64,000 bases of DNA from the NCBI GenBank assembly GCA_946402065.1, contig CAMIVR010000012.1, positions 1 to 64,000 of the forward strand, given 5' to 3'. Below the pieces are notes generated by a model that did not search any database, was not told the DNA's origin, and saw nothing but the letters and a program-made list of their open reading frames with translations. This document shows positions 25,635-34,709 of this stretch, in pieces. Position 1 is the stretch's first letter, and each line of letters opens with the position of its first letter. The translations under genes and the position numbers were made by a program. Source of the stretch: an uncultured Brevibacillus sp. Lineage in GTDB: Bacteria; Bacillota; Bacilli; Brevibacillales; Brevibacillaceae.

Positions 25635-25966
25635 TTTGCGTTCCTCTTTCTTTGCTTTTTTTGTACCACGTTGACCGGTTTATATGAAATTCGTCCATAT
25701 ACAAAAAGTTGAGTAAATTATATTGAATATAAATAAAATTAATTAAATCAAATTTACCATCTGCATTGTATTTTTGTCAATTTTCCATCACCTGACAGGA
25801 GCTGAATTTCAACACTACATGTCTTAAAAAGGTCCGCTGAAAATATGTTATAATTGCCAGTAAGTGTACATACTCGTTTGGTCATCTCCGCACCGATTCT
25901 GTAAAGGCAACGGCTGTGAATCGGACACGGTTCACTACTCCACGAAAAATTAAAGGAGCTTGCACA
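25635..25966. other. Divergent intergenic region of dsdA and the XRE regulator
   Basis: The region is very AT-rich. It holds the dsdA ribosome-binding site at one end and an extended -10 element at the other; no small gene was seen. Confidence 0.5.
25846..25854 (+). promoter_or_regulatory. Extended -10 promoter element of the XRE regulator
   Basis: TG-T-TATAAT at 25846-25854 forms an extended -10 sequence. No -35 match is visible, which is acceptable for extended -10 promoters. It lies about 110 bases upstream of the start. Confidence 0.5.
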
Positions 25967-26521
25967 ATGGAAGACGTAAATATTGGAAAAAACATCCAAG
26001 AGTTTCGCAAAACGAAAAACCTCAGCATCCGCGAACTGGCGGAAATGTCGGGGGTAACGCCTTCCTTATTAAGTCAGATTGAACGAGGATTGGCTAATCC
26101 TTCGATCCATACCATCAAGATGATTGCGAAGACGTTAGATGTCCCCCTGTTCTCCTTTTTTATGGGGTTCCACGACACTAAGGACCTCGTCGTACGCGCC
26201 AACGCGCGGAAAAAAATGATCTTTCCGGAAAACCATAACTTTGCCTATGAATTACTATCTCCTGACTTGAGCGGGGCAATAGAACTTGCTCTCATGACAC
26301 TGCCGCCTCAATCCTATTCTTCCGAAGAATTAATGGATCATGATGGAGAAGAGGCTGCCTATGTCATTGATCATAAAATAGAGCTGCATTTGGAAAATCA
26401 AGTTATTTTATTGCATGCCGGGGACAGTGTCAGGATTTTACCCCGTATGAAACATAAATGGGAAAATCCATTTGAGCACGAAGCCAACGTGATATTTGCT
26501 ATTACTCCTCCTCGATTCTAA
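25967..26521 (+). CDS. XRE-family regulator with C-terminal cupin domain
   Basis: The 184-residue protein joins an N-terminal helix-turn-helix (residues 8-62; IQEFRKTKNLSIRELAEMSGVTPSLLSQIERGLANPSI) to a C-terminal cupin (about 110-180; EELMDHDGEEAAYVIDHKIELHLENQ and LHAGDSVRILPRMKHKWENP). The cupin usually senses a small metabolite. ATG 25967 is supported by AAAGGAG. It is divergent from dsdA, so regulation of dsdA by D-serine or another ligand is a reasonable inference. Such regulators often control amino acid or polyamine catabolism. Confidence 0.88.
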   Translation: MEDVNIGKNIQEFRKTKNLSIRELAEMSGVTPSLLSQIERGLANPSIHTIKMIAKTLDVPLFSFFMGFHDTKDLVVRANARKKMIFPENHNFAYELLSPDLSGAIELALMTLPPQSYSSEELMDHDGEEAAYVIDHKIELHLENQVILLHAGDSVRILPRMKHKWENPFEHEANVIFAITPPRF

Positions 26522-26844
26522 CCTTTTTGTCCAAACATCTGACTCAGTATAGGGCAGTTCCTGCAAGCAAGTGAACCGGAAATCCGGATTTGACATGCTT
26601 CTAGCTGCCATGAAAAAACGAGTGTCGATGAAGGCTGCACTCACGGCGAAATGGTTCGTGGCCCTCTTCCACACTCGTTAGCTGGTCCGCACGACACTCA
26701 TAAAAGGCGTTGAACGAATCAGCATTGTTGGGAAAGGGGAACTTTTGCAAAATCAATCGCTGAAGAAGAGTTCCAAACCGATACTGCATAAAGTTTTGAT
26801 CCTGTATTTCCAACAAGGAGTTATTGACAGCAAAGACTTTGCTA
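26522..26844. other. Gene-free interval with no recognisable feature
   Basis: An 82-codon minus-strand frame (26601-26849) has no ribosome-binding site and no family motif; it may be a relic but I cannot name it. Nothing else was identified. Confidence 0.4.
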
Positions 26845-26883
26845 TACAAAGCCCCGGGTGAGATTTTTTACTCATCCGGGGCT
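26845..26883 (-). terminator. Terminator of the peptidase/ABC transporter operon
   Basis: On the minus strand GCCCCGGATGAG pairs with CTCACCCGGGGC around a short A/T loop, followed by TTTG. The T-run is weak. A similar hairpin occurs at 32793-32823. Confidence 0.68.
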
Positions 26884-26903
26884 CGCTGTCTCAGATGTAT
26901 TCC

Positions 26904-27659
26904 TTAGTGAACAAGCCGCAAGAAACCTTTCAGCCTCTCGCTTACAGGATTCGTGAGAACAGTTTTCGGGTCACCCTGTTCCTCAATCATTCCATTGTGC
27001 ATGAAAATCACTCGATCAGCGACATCGCGGGCAAAACCCATTTCATGGGTGACGACCACCATTGTCATCCCTTCATTGGCCAACTGCTTCATTACATGTA
27101 AAACCTCACCCACCAGCTCCGGGTCAAGTGCTGATGTCGGTTCGTCAAATAGCATGATTTTCGGATTCATCGCCAACGCTCTGGCGATTGCTACTCTTTG
27201 CTGCTGCCCGCCAGAGAGCTTTTTCGGATAAATATCCTGCTTTTCTAGCAAGCCTACTTTTTCTAGCAGAACGAGCGCCTCCTTCTTTACATCCTCCTTT
27301 TTCCTGCATAGTACCTGAATCGGTGCCTCGATGACATTTTCCAGCACAGTCATATGCGGGAAGAGATTAAATTGCTGAAATACCATTCCCACTTCTCGGC
27401 GGATTTGACTGATGTGCTTGATAGATTCATCGAGAACGATGTTGTCGATCGTGATTTTACCGGCAGTGATCGTCTCCAATCGGTTAAGGCAGCGGAGCAG
27501 CGTGCTCTTGCCCGACCCGCTGGCGCCGATCAACGACACCACCTCGCCCTTGTGAATGGTGAGGTCAATGCCTTTTAACACTTCCAATTTTCCAAAGCTC
27601 TTATGCAAGTTTTCAATTGTAATAATCGGTTCTGCCGTCGCTGTTTTCATTGCTCTCAT
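26904..27659 (-). CDS. Polar amino acid ABC transporter, ATP-binding protein
   Basis: The 251-residue ATPase energises the import complex encoded by this operon. It shows Walker [10 protein letters not shown] (near residue 44), the Q-loop [10 protein letters not shown], the signature [15 protein letters not shown] and Walker [15 protein letters not shown] with the following catalytic Glu. The overall pattern, including [26 protein letters not shown], is that of the GlnQ/HisP family for polar amino acids. The ATG at 27657-27659 is chosen because GGAGAGGGGC lies seven bases upstream. It is the last gene of a four-gene operon read from 30440. Confidence 0.93.
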   Translation of the reverse strand: MRAMKTATAEPIITIENLHKSFGKLEVLKGIDLTIHKGEVVSLIGASGSGKSTLLRCLNRLETITAGKITIDNIVLDESIKHISQIRREVGMVFQQFNLFPHMTVLENVIEAPIQVLCRKKEDVKKEALVLLEKVGLLEKQDIYPKKLSGGQQQRVAIARALAMNPKIMLFDEPTSALDPELVGEVLHVMKQLANEGMTMVVVTHEMGFARDVADRVIFMHNGMIEEQGDPKTVLTNPVSERLKGFLRLVH

Positions 27660-27675
27660 CGCGTTTGCCCCTCTC

Positions 27676-28332
27676 CTAGAGATCACTGACCGACAAGCGG
27701 TATTCAATCTTGTTGAGGATAAATGTAAAAATGGTCGTTAACAACAAATACAGCAAGGCGGCAGTAATATAAAATTCGATAAATGCATAGTTGGTTGAAG
27801 CAAACCGTTGAGAGGCCATCATGAGCTCAGATACGGTAACTAATGATGCCAGTGAAGATTCCTTTAACATACTAATCGCTTGATTGCCAAGGGCCGGAAC
27901 ACTGACCCGAAAAGCCTGCGGCAAAATAATCCGCTTCATGATCGTCGCATAACTCATGCCTAATGATTGAGCTGCTTCCGTCTGACCGGCAGGAATAGAA
28001 AGGATTCCGCCCCGATAGATTTCGGCAATGTACGCGCCTGAGTTAATGCCCAAAGCAATCACAGCAGCGGTAAACGGTCCAAGCTCGATCCCCACCTGCG
28101 GAAGGCCAAAATACACCAGGAACAACTGTACAAGCAGTGGTGTTCCGCGAATAATCCAAATATACAGATCCGCAGACCAGACAAGTGGTTTCAGCTTGGA
28201 GATTTTCATCAAGGCAGCAAAGAGCCCGAGCAGCAAGCCAAGCGCTATGGAAACAACCGACAGTTCGAGTGTGACCAATGCTGCCTGCAGCAGGAAAGGA
28301 ATGTAGTCAGTAACAAGTGAAAAATCCAGCAT
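27676..28332 (-). CDS. Polar amino acid ABC transporter, permease
   Basis: This 218-residue membrane permease has five predicted transmembrane segments (about 12-34, 50-72, 82-102, 150-172 and 185-205). The family loop [33 protein letters not shown] is the EAA motif contacting the ATPase. It belongs to the HisM/GlnP type; a single permease gene implies a homodimer. The ATG at 28330-28332 has AGGAG nine bases upstream; the ATG two codons earlier (28336-28338) is only three bases from it. It sits between the solute-binding and ATPase genes. Confidence 0.92.
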   Translation of the reverse strand: MLDFSLVTDYIPFLLQAALVTLELSVVSIALGLLLGLFAALMKISKLKPLVWSADLYIWIIRGTPLLVQLFLVYFGLPQVGIELGPFTAAVIALGINSGAYIAEIYRGGILSIPAGQTEAAQSLGMSYATIMKRIILPQAFRVSVPALGNQAISMLKESSLASLVTVSELMMASQRFASTNYAFIEFYITAALLYLLLTTIFTFILNKIEYRLSVSDL

Positions 28333-28344
28333 CTCCATTCTCTC

Positions 28345-29187
28345 CTAGCGAATATCCCGATCAAACCACTTCAGGCTAATTTTTTCGTACGTTCCATCCT
28401 TTAGCATATCGGCCAAATGCTTGTTCAATTCATTTTTCAACGCCTCTTCATTTTGATTTAAAGCAATACCGGCTCCATCTTTGAGCAACAAATCCCCAAT
28501 TGGCTTAAACGGGTACTGTTTTTCCTTGATGATTCTTGCTCCGAGATTTCGGTTTGTAATGACGCCTTCAATTCGTCCATTTTGCATATCCTGAAAACAC
28601 AAGTTGTCATTTTTATAGGTGACAAGCTCCGCGCCAAGCTCCTTCCCTTTCTTTTCAAACGTTGTTCCAATGGTTACACCAATTTTTCGCCCCTTAATCT
28701 TATACGGGTCGGTAATATCTGAGGAATCAGGGACAAACAGCTGCATGCCAGAATGATAATACGGCTCAGTAAAATCGATTTTCTTTTTGCGCTCGACGGT
28801 AATCGCCATACTGGAGATGACCACATCATATTTTTTCGCCAGCAGACCAGCAATGATACTATCCCACGGGGTGGCCACAAAATTCACTTTTACACCCATG
28901 CGCTGGGCCAGTTCGTTAGTCAGATCAACGTCGAAGCCTTCCAGTTCATTTTTGTCGTTAAAGAAGTTATAGGGTGGGTACGCTCCCTCAATCCCGACGG
29001 TAATTGTCCCGGAGGATTTGATTTTTCCGAGTACCCCCAAATCTTCGCTTTGATTTTGCGTAGCCGATGCTGCTGGCGTGTTCTCAGTCGGATTTTCAGT
29101 TGGGCTTGCTGCTTTGTTTCCGCAAGCTGAAAGCAACAATGTAAACAAACTGATCATTAAAATGTAAATCATACTTCTTTTGTTCAC
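28345..29187 (-). CDS. Polar amino acid ABC transporter, substrate-binding lipoprotein
   Basis: The 280-residue lipoprotein captures the transported amino acid or derivative outside the membrane. A lipoprotein signal peptide ends in the lipobox LLSAC (Cys at about residue 22). A Thr/Pro/Asn/Glu spacer and then a type II periplasmic-binding fold of family SBP_bac_3 follow (TVGIEGAYPPYNFFNDKNELEGFDVDL, VISSMAITVERKKKIDFTEPYY, KGRKIGVTIGTTFE). The ligand cannot be read directly. GTG 29187 is preferred because AAGGGAGG lies upstream; an in-frame ATG further upstream would weaken the signal peptide. Confidence 0.92.
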   Translation of the reverse strand: MNKRSMIYILMISLFTLLLSACGNKAASPTENPTENTPAASATQNQSEDLGVLGKIKSSGTITVGIEGAYPPYNFFNDKNELEGFDVDLTNELAQRMGVKVNFVATPWDSIIAGLLAKKYDVVISSMAITVERKKKIDFTEPYYHSGMQLFVPDSSDITDPYKIKGRKIGVTIGTTFEKKGKELGAELVTYKNDNLCFQDMQNGRIEGVITNRNLGARIIKEKQYPFKPIGDLLLKDGAGIALNQNEEALKNELNKHLADMLKDGTYEKISLKWFDRDIR

Positions 29188-29249
29188 GTGAATGCCTCCC
29201 TTATTATTTTTCCGGATTCTTATCAAGTTCTTCATAGAGAACAGAAAGT

Positions 29250-30440
29250 TTATATCCCACAGAATTTCATTGCTGTCCCTACATAGATTTCAACCGCCTC
29301 AACAAGCTGTTGAACGGAAATTTTTTCATTCTTGGAATGAGAGTAAGAGATATCCCCAGGCCCGCAAATAACCGTTGGAATATTTAGATAGCTGGACAAC
29401 AAGCCTCCATCCGTCCACCCTCTTCTGGTAGATATTTCCGGGTCACTGCCTGTAACTTCGCGTATCGTTTTCGTCAGCGATGTGACAATTTCACTATTTT
29501 GATCGGTTATCATCGGAACATGATAAAGTTCCTTCATTTTACTGTTTTCCATGATCTGCAACTCAGCGAGGAAATCAGGATCTTCTGTTTCAAGGCGATT
29601 GATCACAGCACAGATTTCGTCGATCACTTGGGTCGTTGACTCCTCTGGGATATAACGTCGATCGAGTTGGATTTTGCAGATATCGGCTACCGTACTGGGC
29701 TGTGTGCCACCCTCAATCCTGCCAAAGTTCAACACAGAGGCGCCCGTAAAGGGATTGACTCGCTGTTTCAACCTGGGGCCCAGCACATTCTCCAGCTCAA
29801 CAATTAGTTTGGCTGCCTTGGAAATTGCATTGATCCCCTGTTCAGTTACTCCACTGTGGGCGGTTTTTCCTAACACCTTAATCTCTAGCCATACCAAACC
29901 ACGATGCCCGATCGCATAATCGAAATTAGAGGGTTCACCAACAATTGCACCATCCGCCTTGAAGTTGCCTAATACAAGGGCTTCAGTCCCCTCGCTGCTT
30001 CCTTCCTCTCCAACCACAGCGGAAAAATGCAAGTCACCTTTTAAGGGAATATTGCCCCGTTTGCAGACCACCAAGCTCATCATCATGGCTGCAATAGCCC
30101 CCTTCATATCAACACTGCCGCGCCCATGAACAAATCCATCCTTGATAAAAGCTTCATATGGAGGGAAATCCATTTCATAGGCCGGAACAGTATCAACATG
30201 CCCATTCAGTAGTAAGGACTTGCCTCCGCCTGTACCGTGATGGGTAGCAATGATGTTGTAGCGATTGCCTTCCACAAATTGAAGTGTATAAGCAATCCCA
30301 TGTTTGTCAAAAAAGCTGCAAATGTAATCAAGTACCTGTCTTTCTCGCTCAGGTTGGTTCCAATCGCTTGGAATCCGAATCAAATCCTGCGTTAATTGAA
30401 CGATGTCTGATTCTGTAAATAGGTTTTTGCAAATTCCCAT
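29250..30440 (-). CDS. M20-family metallopeptidase/deacylase (ArgE/DapE-like)
   Basis: The 396-residue enzyme is a two-zinc amidohydrolase of family M20, a group that cleaves N-acyl amino acids or short peptides. Metal and catalytic residues are visible: His81 and Asp83 in LNGHVDTVP, Asp111 in GRGSVDMKG, Glu145-Glu146 in VVGEEGSSEG, and the final His in ISYSHSKNE. A dimerisation domain (about 180-290, beginning GHRGLVWLEIKVLGKTAHSG) interrupts it. ATG 30440 follows AAAGGGAG. It is the first gene of the transporter operon, so the transported substrate may be an N-acylated or peptidic compound hydrolysed after uptake. Confidence 0.9.
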   Translation of the reverse strand: MGICKNLFTESDIVQLTQDLIRIPSDWNQPERERQVLDYICSFFDKHGIAYTLQFVEGNRYNIIATHHGTGGGKSLLLNGHVDTVPAYEMDFPPYEAFIKDGFVHGRGSVDMKGAIAAMMMSLVVCKRGNIPLKGDLHFSAVVGEEGSSEGTEALVLGNFKADGAIVGEPSNFDYAIGHRGLVWLEIKVLGKTAHSGVTEQGINAISKAAKLIVELENVLGPRLKQRVNPFTGASVLNFGRIEGGTQPSTVADICKIQLDRRYIPEESTTQVIDEICAVINRLETEDPDFLAELQIMENSKMKELYHVPMITDQNSEIVTSLTKTIREVTGSDPEISTRRGWTDGGLLSSYLNIPTVICGPGDISYSHSKNEKISVQQLVEAVEIYVGTAMKFCGI

Positions 30441-30551
30441 GCGTGACTCCCTTTCTGTTAATCATCCTGCCATAGCTCATAAGATAAGGGCAATTGCTGA
30501 TTGCTAATCGGCTCATAAACCACCTTCTTTCCAACTTTGCAAATGAATAAA

Positions 30552-30568
30552 AAGCAATAAACATGCCA
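30552..30568 (-). promoter_or_regulatory. Sigma-54 (-24/-12) promoter of the M20/ABC operon
   Basis: The minus strand reads TGGCATG-TTTA-TTGCTT. The invariant GG and GC dinucleotides are exactly 10 bases apart and the flanks match TGGCAC-N5-TTGC at all but one position. It lies about 112 bases before the M20 start. An imperfect inverted repeat, CTCGGAC-GA-GTCGAG (30605-30619), about 40 bases farther upstream could be an activator site. The adjacent gene encodes a sigma-54 activator. Confidence 0.8.
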
Positions 30569-30618
30569 CAGGGCAACAAGCGTATTCAAGCGTCATTATC
30601 AGGGCTCGACTCGTCCGA

Positions 30619-30670
30619 GAAAAAAATAGGGTGATTATTTAGGGGACATTTCCCTAATAATCACCCTATT
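30619..30670 (-). terminator. Terminator of the sigma-54 activator gene
   Basis: AATAGGGTGATTATT-TAGGG pairs with CCCTA-ATAATCACCCTATT around a short loop. It overlaps the stop codon and is followed on the minus strand by seven T residues. Confidence 0.85.
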
Positions 30671-32702
30671 AATTTTCAAGTGGACGATAATTTTGCAAAG
30701 CCTGTATTCCTCTTTCCGTAATGACCGTACCTTGTTTTGTCGTGCCGATGGCAATCAACTCTTTTTGCAAGAGCTGCCTTAATTTTGTGCGGAGCTTTTG
30801 TTCTGTCAGATGGAGTTCGTTCAGACTGTCGTTTTTCATCAATTCGTAGCGGCCAACACTTTTTTGCACACGGGAATACTGGTAGATGCATCGTAAAATC
30901 TGCGCCTCATCCGGTTTCAGAAATATTTGCTGTTGATGAGACACAAAGGATGTTTTTAGTTTCGGAGGGATATCCTCTAGCGAGATCCGCTGATTTTCAG
31001 TCACTGTCACGGAATATTCGACCACATTTATCAACTCACGAATATTACCGGGCCAGTCGTACCTCATAAACAGCTCGATTACTTCCTGATCCCAGGTTTT
31101 TGCTTCTTCGAGACTTTTTAATTGATGCTCAAGCAATAACGGGATATCGTCTTTTCGCTCACGTAAGGAAGGAATTTCAATCGGCAATACATTCAAACGG
31201 TAATATAGATCTTCACGGAAGCTCCCCTTTTTGACTTCTGCCTCCAAATTGCGGTTGGTCGCGGCAATGACTCGTACATCAACAGTCAGTATTTTTGTAC
31301 CGCCAACACGGACCACTTGTTTTTCTTGCAAAACACGCAATAGACGAACCTGAATGCCCGGAGAGATATCGCCGATTTCGTCCAGGAAAATGGTTCCCCC
31401 ATCAGCCTGTTCAAATACTCCTGGCTTTCCACCTTTACGGGCACCTGTAAACGCCCCTTCTTCATAGCCAAAGATTTCGCTCTCCAGTAGATTTTCCGGT
31501 AAGGAAGCGCAGTTGATTGCGACAAATGGACCATTCTTCCGGGGCGATTCCATATGAATGGCGTGGGCAAACAATTCCTTTCCGGTTCCGTTCTCTCCAA
31601 ATATCAAGATACTGCGATTATTTTTGGCCATTTTTTTCGCTTTTTCGATCGTTTTAAGCAGTTTTTGGGATTTACCGATGATTTGCGCAAAGGTGTAAAA
31701 AGCGATATGCCCTTTATCGACAATGCCTTTTCTCAATCGCCGTTCAAGCGATTGAATTTCTGTGACATTTTTTAATATACAGACCATTCCGAGATACTCC
31801 TGCTGTCGCACCATGCGTTTACAATTCACAATGAAGTATTGGTTCTTGATGGTAATCAGTGCATCTGCATGTGGAACATCGGAGGCCAGAAAAGGAATAA
31901 TGCTTTCGCAATATGGCAATCGCTCGATCGGTTGACCTATTACCTCTTGAATACTGCACTCAAATAACTCAGTCGAAAGCTTATTCATAAAGCTGAGCTT
32001 TCCTTGCTTGTCACATGCAAAAATAGGCTCTTGAACTGCTTCAAATATCGATTGCAAATGGATATGCAGATTTTGAATGTCAACATAAGCATTGCCAAAT
32101 TGCTTACCCAGGTCATGAATTTCGGCGATATATCGGGAGAGGTACTCTTTTTCCTTTTCCAGCGGAATACCTAAACGGCGCCCGAGTTCTAATAAGTCGT
32201 GAATATGAATCCTGCGAATGCCGATATCAATTAGCTCGAGAGGATATGGCAGGATAACCTCTGGTTTTCCCAAGGTAACGCCGTAACGATACCGTTCGTG
32301 CTGTAATGTGCAGCCAGGGTAGTAAGGTATATATCGTAGATGGTTCATATTGGCTTCCAGCAAGGTTTGGATGACTTCATTACACGTATCATACAGGTTG
32401 TTTATCACCAAAACCTCTGTCCCGCTGGGAATTTGCATAAGCCATTTCAACTTCTTTGGTTCAAATAACCGATTGATCACCCAAACTGGGGTCTGCTCAG
32501 GAATATATTGCTTTGCCACTTGAAAAATATCATCGGACTTGCTTGAGAGCAGAACCATATCAACATGGTTGATCTCTCCTGAAAGGTCATCCAGGAGATA
32601 ACTGGAAATCCCGCAATATGGATTAAAATAATCGTGCAGCTGCTTACGCAATATATCGAGTGTTTCCAAGCTTTTGGCAACGATCGCAATTTGCTTTTTC
32701 AT
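30669..32702 (-). CDS. Sigma-54-dependent transcriptional activator with PAS domain
   Basis: This 677-residue regulator has an N-terminal sensing region of unknown type (1-205), a PAS domain (about 215-315), and an AAA+ ATPase domain with Walker A GENGTGKE (369-376). The sigma-54 contact loop GAFTGA (416-421) and Walker B GGTIFLDEIGD follow. The C-terminus lacks a Fis-type helix; instead a winged-helix-like segment (about 610-670; YELMKNDSLNELHLTEQKLRTKLRQLL) probably binds DNA. ATG 32702 follows AAAGGGGG. It lies directly upstream of, and reads toward, the M20/ABC operon, whose promoter is of the sigma-54 class. Confidence 0.9.
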   Translation of the reverse strand: MKKQIAIVAKSLETLDILRKQLHDYFNPYCGISSYLLDDLSGEINHVDMVLLSSKSDDIFQVAKQYIPEQTPVWVINRLFEPKKLKWLMQIPSGTEVLVINNLYDTCNEVIQTLLEANMNHLRYIPYYPGCTLQHERYRYGVTLGKPEVILPYPLELIDIGIRRIHIHDLLELGRRLGIPLEKEKEYLSRYIAEIHDLGKQFGNAYVDIQNLHIHLQSIFEAVQEPIFACDKQGKLSFMNKLSTELFECSIQEVIGQPIERLPYCESIIPFLASDVPHADALITIKNQYFIVNCKRMVRQQEYLGMVCILKNVTEIQSLERRLRKGIVDKGHIAFYTFAQIIGKSQKLLKTIEKAKKMAKNNRSILIFGENGTGKELFAHAIHMESPRKNGPFVAINCASLPENLLESEIFGYEEGAFTGARKGGKPGVFEQADGGTIFLDEIGDISPGIQVRLLRVLQEKQVVRVGGTKILTVDVRVIAATNRNLEAEVKKGSFREDLYYRLNVLPIEIPSLRERKDDIPLLLEHQLKSLEEAKTWDQEVIELFMRYDWPGNIRELINVVEYSVTVTENQRISLEDIPPKLKTSFVSHQQQIFLKPDEAQILRCIYQYSRVQKSVGRYELMKNDSLNELHLTEQKLRTKLRQLLQKELIAIGTTKQGTVITERGIQALQNYRPLEN

Positions 32703-32792
32703 AATCATCCCCCTTTCAAAGACCATGCTCAGAAAATGTATCTCTATCTAAACTCTACTATTTCACACTAGTTCTGTTTTTACAATCAGGAA

Positions 32793-32823
32793 AGCCCCGT
32801 GAGACTTTTCGCTCTGCGGGGCT
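32793..32823 (-). terminator. Terminator of the D-aminopeptidase-like gene
   Basis: On the minus strand AGCCCCG pairs with CGGGGCT around a 17-base loop with further internal pairing, followed by TTTCC. Confidence 0.65.
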
Positions 32824-32879
32824 CGCTAAAATTTTTTTTGTTTGTTTTACCATAATTTCAATATAATATACGCAAATGG

Positions 32880-34475
32880 TCAGCGTATTTGTCCAGTTTT
32901 AGCAAATGCGAGATTCTTAACCCTTCCTGTCGAAATCGAGCATCCTGTAACCTTTCCGCCCGATCCTCTTGTAAATGAGATGATGCCAGGAGTTAAAAAT
33001 TGAGTGCCTCCTACCATAAACTGATCAGGACCGATGTTTAGCAAGCGATTCTTTCCGTTTCTTATGTGGGAAAAATAAAGATAACCATCTTCTTCTGTCA
33101 CATAATAGGATGTTTCAATTTCAGTGCTTTCATATTTTCCTGCGTAGCCAACCAGGTTTTCACTTTTTTCTGGTGTAGGACACCATTTTACAAGCGGAAT
33201 CAGTCTAGGCCCGATTTTACAGCCGGACTTTTTTCCGAGATAAAGTTTGAAATCCAAATGACCAACTTGATAGCAGTTGCCCTTGCTATGAATTAATGGC
33301 GAAGGTCCGTATGCTTCTTCCATAACCAACCGCCCGTCTTTGCTTATAACTTCCGCATAGAACAGTTCTTCGCCTGGCGCAAAGTATATTCCCGTCGCGT
33401 CAGCTTCTTCAAAGTCCTCACAATAAAAAAGCGGCATGTCTGCTGTCTCGTCCACCTCAAGCCCCAAAACGATATCGGCGATCTTCTCTGTTGCTAGCTT
33501 AAGCACTATATTTTGTGTATTACTAAAAATAACGATATCAAGATCATCTTCTGTAAACCGGGTCATATGGCTTCGAAAAGCAGCGTCTGCACCGCCATGA
33601 TTAAAAAATGCGTGACCCTTATACCCTGTTGGATCGCTTATTTCCAGTCCTCCTGCGTAACGACTAAGAGTGCCATCTGTAAGCGTCGGACATTCAAACA
33701 TAAGCGCAAGCGTTTCTTTCTTGCAAATCATTGGTTTTTTATAATTATCCATCCACTTAAGGAAATCAGAAGCTGTCGTATTAAGTGATGTTGCGCCATA
33801 AGCGCCGTAGTTAAGCACAGCATGGACAAATTCTGTTCCGTTGTCTTTATATGAACCGGCTCTATTCGGAACCAGCTGCCAATAGCGGTCCTTAAAGCAT
33901 GTGTTCTTCATCCCCAGTGGAGTAAATATGCGCTCATCTGCAAACTCATTAAGTGTTTTGCCTGAAACTCTTTCAACGATTTCTGCAAGCAGCGTGAAGT
34001 TCGAATTACTGTACAAATACCGGGAAAGAGGGGGGAAATTCAGCGCAGTTTGTGAGCTGATTAAAGCTTTGGCATCTTCCTGAGTGATTGTGTCATCAAT
34101 TCTCACACCACGTAAAACTAGCAATTCCCATTGATCTCTGATTCCGCTTACATTGTTCATCATATTTCTAATCGAAACAGGCTCGTGAAACGGGACCAAA
34201 TCTTGAATATATTCCCTTATATCGTCATCGACATGAATTTTTCCGTCTTCGTGTAAAAGCAAAGCGCACATAACAGTAACTTGCTTCGAAACAGATGCTA
34301 CGTGAAAGACAGTTTCATGTGTTATCGGCAGCTTGTGTTCGAGATTTGCATAACCAAAGCATTTATCATAGATTAGCTCGCCGGCTTTTCTAATTTTAAC
34401 CTGTCCACCCGGACATAAGTCCCGCTGCCAAAGAGAAAAGATAGAATCAACTTTTTTTTCCAATTCATTATCCAT
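32880..34475 (-). CDS. Beta-lactamase-fold serine hydrolase, D-aminopeptidase-like
   Basis: The 531-residue enzyme has a penicillin-binding-protein/class C beta-lactamase catalytic domain (1-330) with nucleophile motif Ser61-x-x-Lys64 (SVSK), Tyr155-Ser-Asn157, and the HGG triad (FFNHGGADAAF). About 200 C-terminal residues form beta-rich segments, like domains B and C of Ochrobactrum D-aminopeptidase. That enzyme removes N-terminal D-alanine from peptides; this specificity is inferred here from architecture and neighbours. There is no signal peptide, so it acts in the cytoplasm. ATG 34475 follows GGGCAGGTGA; upstream in-frame ATG 34559 lacks a site. Confidence 0.78.
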   Translation of the reverse strand: MDNELEKKVDSIFSLWQRDLCPGGQVKIRKAGELIYDKCFGYANLEHKLPITHETVFHVASVSKQVTVMCALLLHEDGKIHVDDDIREYIQDLVPFHEPVSIRNMMNNVSGIRDQWELLVLRGVRIDDTITQEDAKALISSQTALNFPPLSRYLYSNSNFTLLAEIVERVSGKTLNEFADERIFTPLGMKNTCFKDRYWQLVPNRAGSYKDNGTEFVHAVLNYGAYGATSLNTTASDFLKWMDNYKKPMICKKETLALMFECPTLTDGTLSRYAGGLEISDPTGYKGHAFFNHGGADAAFRSHMTRFTEDDLDIVIFSNTQNIVLKLATEKIADIVLGLEVDETADMPLFYCEDFEEADATGIYFAPGEELFYAEVISKDGRLVMEEAYGPSPLIHSKGNCYQVGHLDFKLYLGKKSGCKIGPRLIPLVKWCPTPEKSENLVGYAGKYESTEIETSYYVTEEDGYLYFSHIRNGKNRLLNIGPDQFMVGGTQFLTPGIISFTRGSGGKVTGCSISTGRVKNLAFAKTGQIR

Positions 34476-34650
34476 TCTTATCACCTGCCCTTTCCACAAA
34501 TTCTTCCTCGCTTGACAAATAACCACCCCAGCGGCAACCCCTGGAACTAAACAAAACATTTTGAAATTTTTACTAAGGTAAAATTATCATCTCCACCGCG
34601 AAAAGTCAATGTAGTTTTATTTATTAAATTATATTTAATGCCATTCTTCT

Positions 34651-34677
34651 AAAAAAGCCCGGCTTTTTTGCCGGGCT
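34651..34677 (-). terminator. Terminator of the YcdB-like gene
   Basis: AGCCCGGC pairs with GCCGGGCT around six bases, followed on the minus strand by six T residues. Confidence 0.88.
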
Positions 34678-34709
34678 GCTCCAGGGATATGTAATACAAC
34701 TGACACCCG

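Noticed and set aside
25654-25668. Sigma-54-like GG-N10-GC element (TGGTAC...AGC) before dsdA
   Set aside because: It would place the transcription start inside the dsdA ribosome-binding site, and the -12 part reads AAGC rather than TTGC.
26601-26849. 82-codon minus-strand frame between the XRE regulator and the ABC operon
   Set aside because: No ribosome-binding site and no family resemblance; it may be a relic but cannot be supported.
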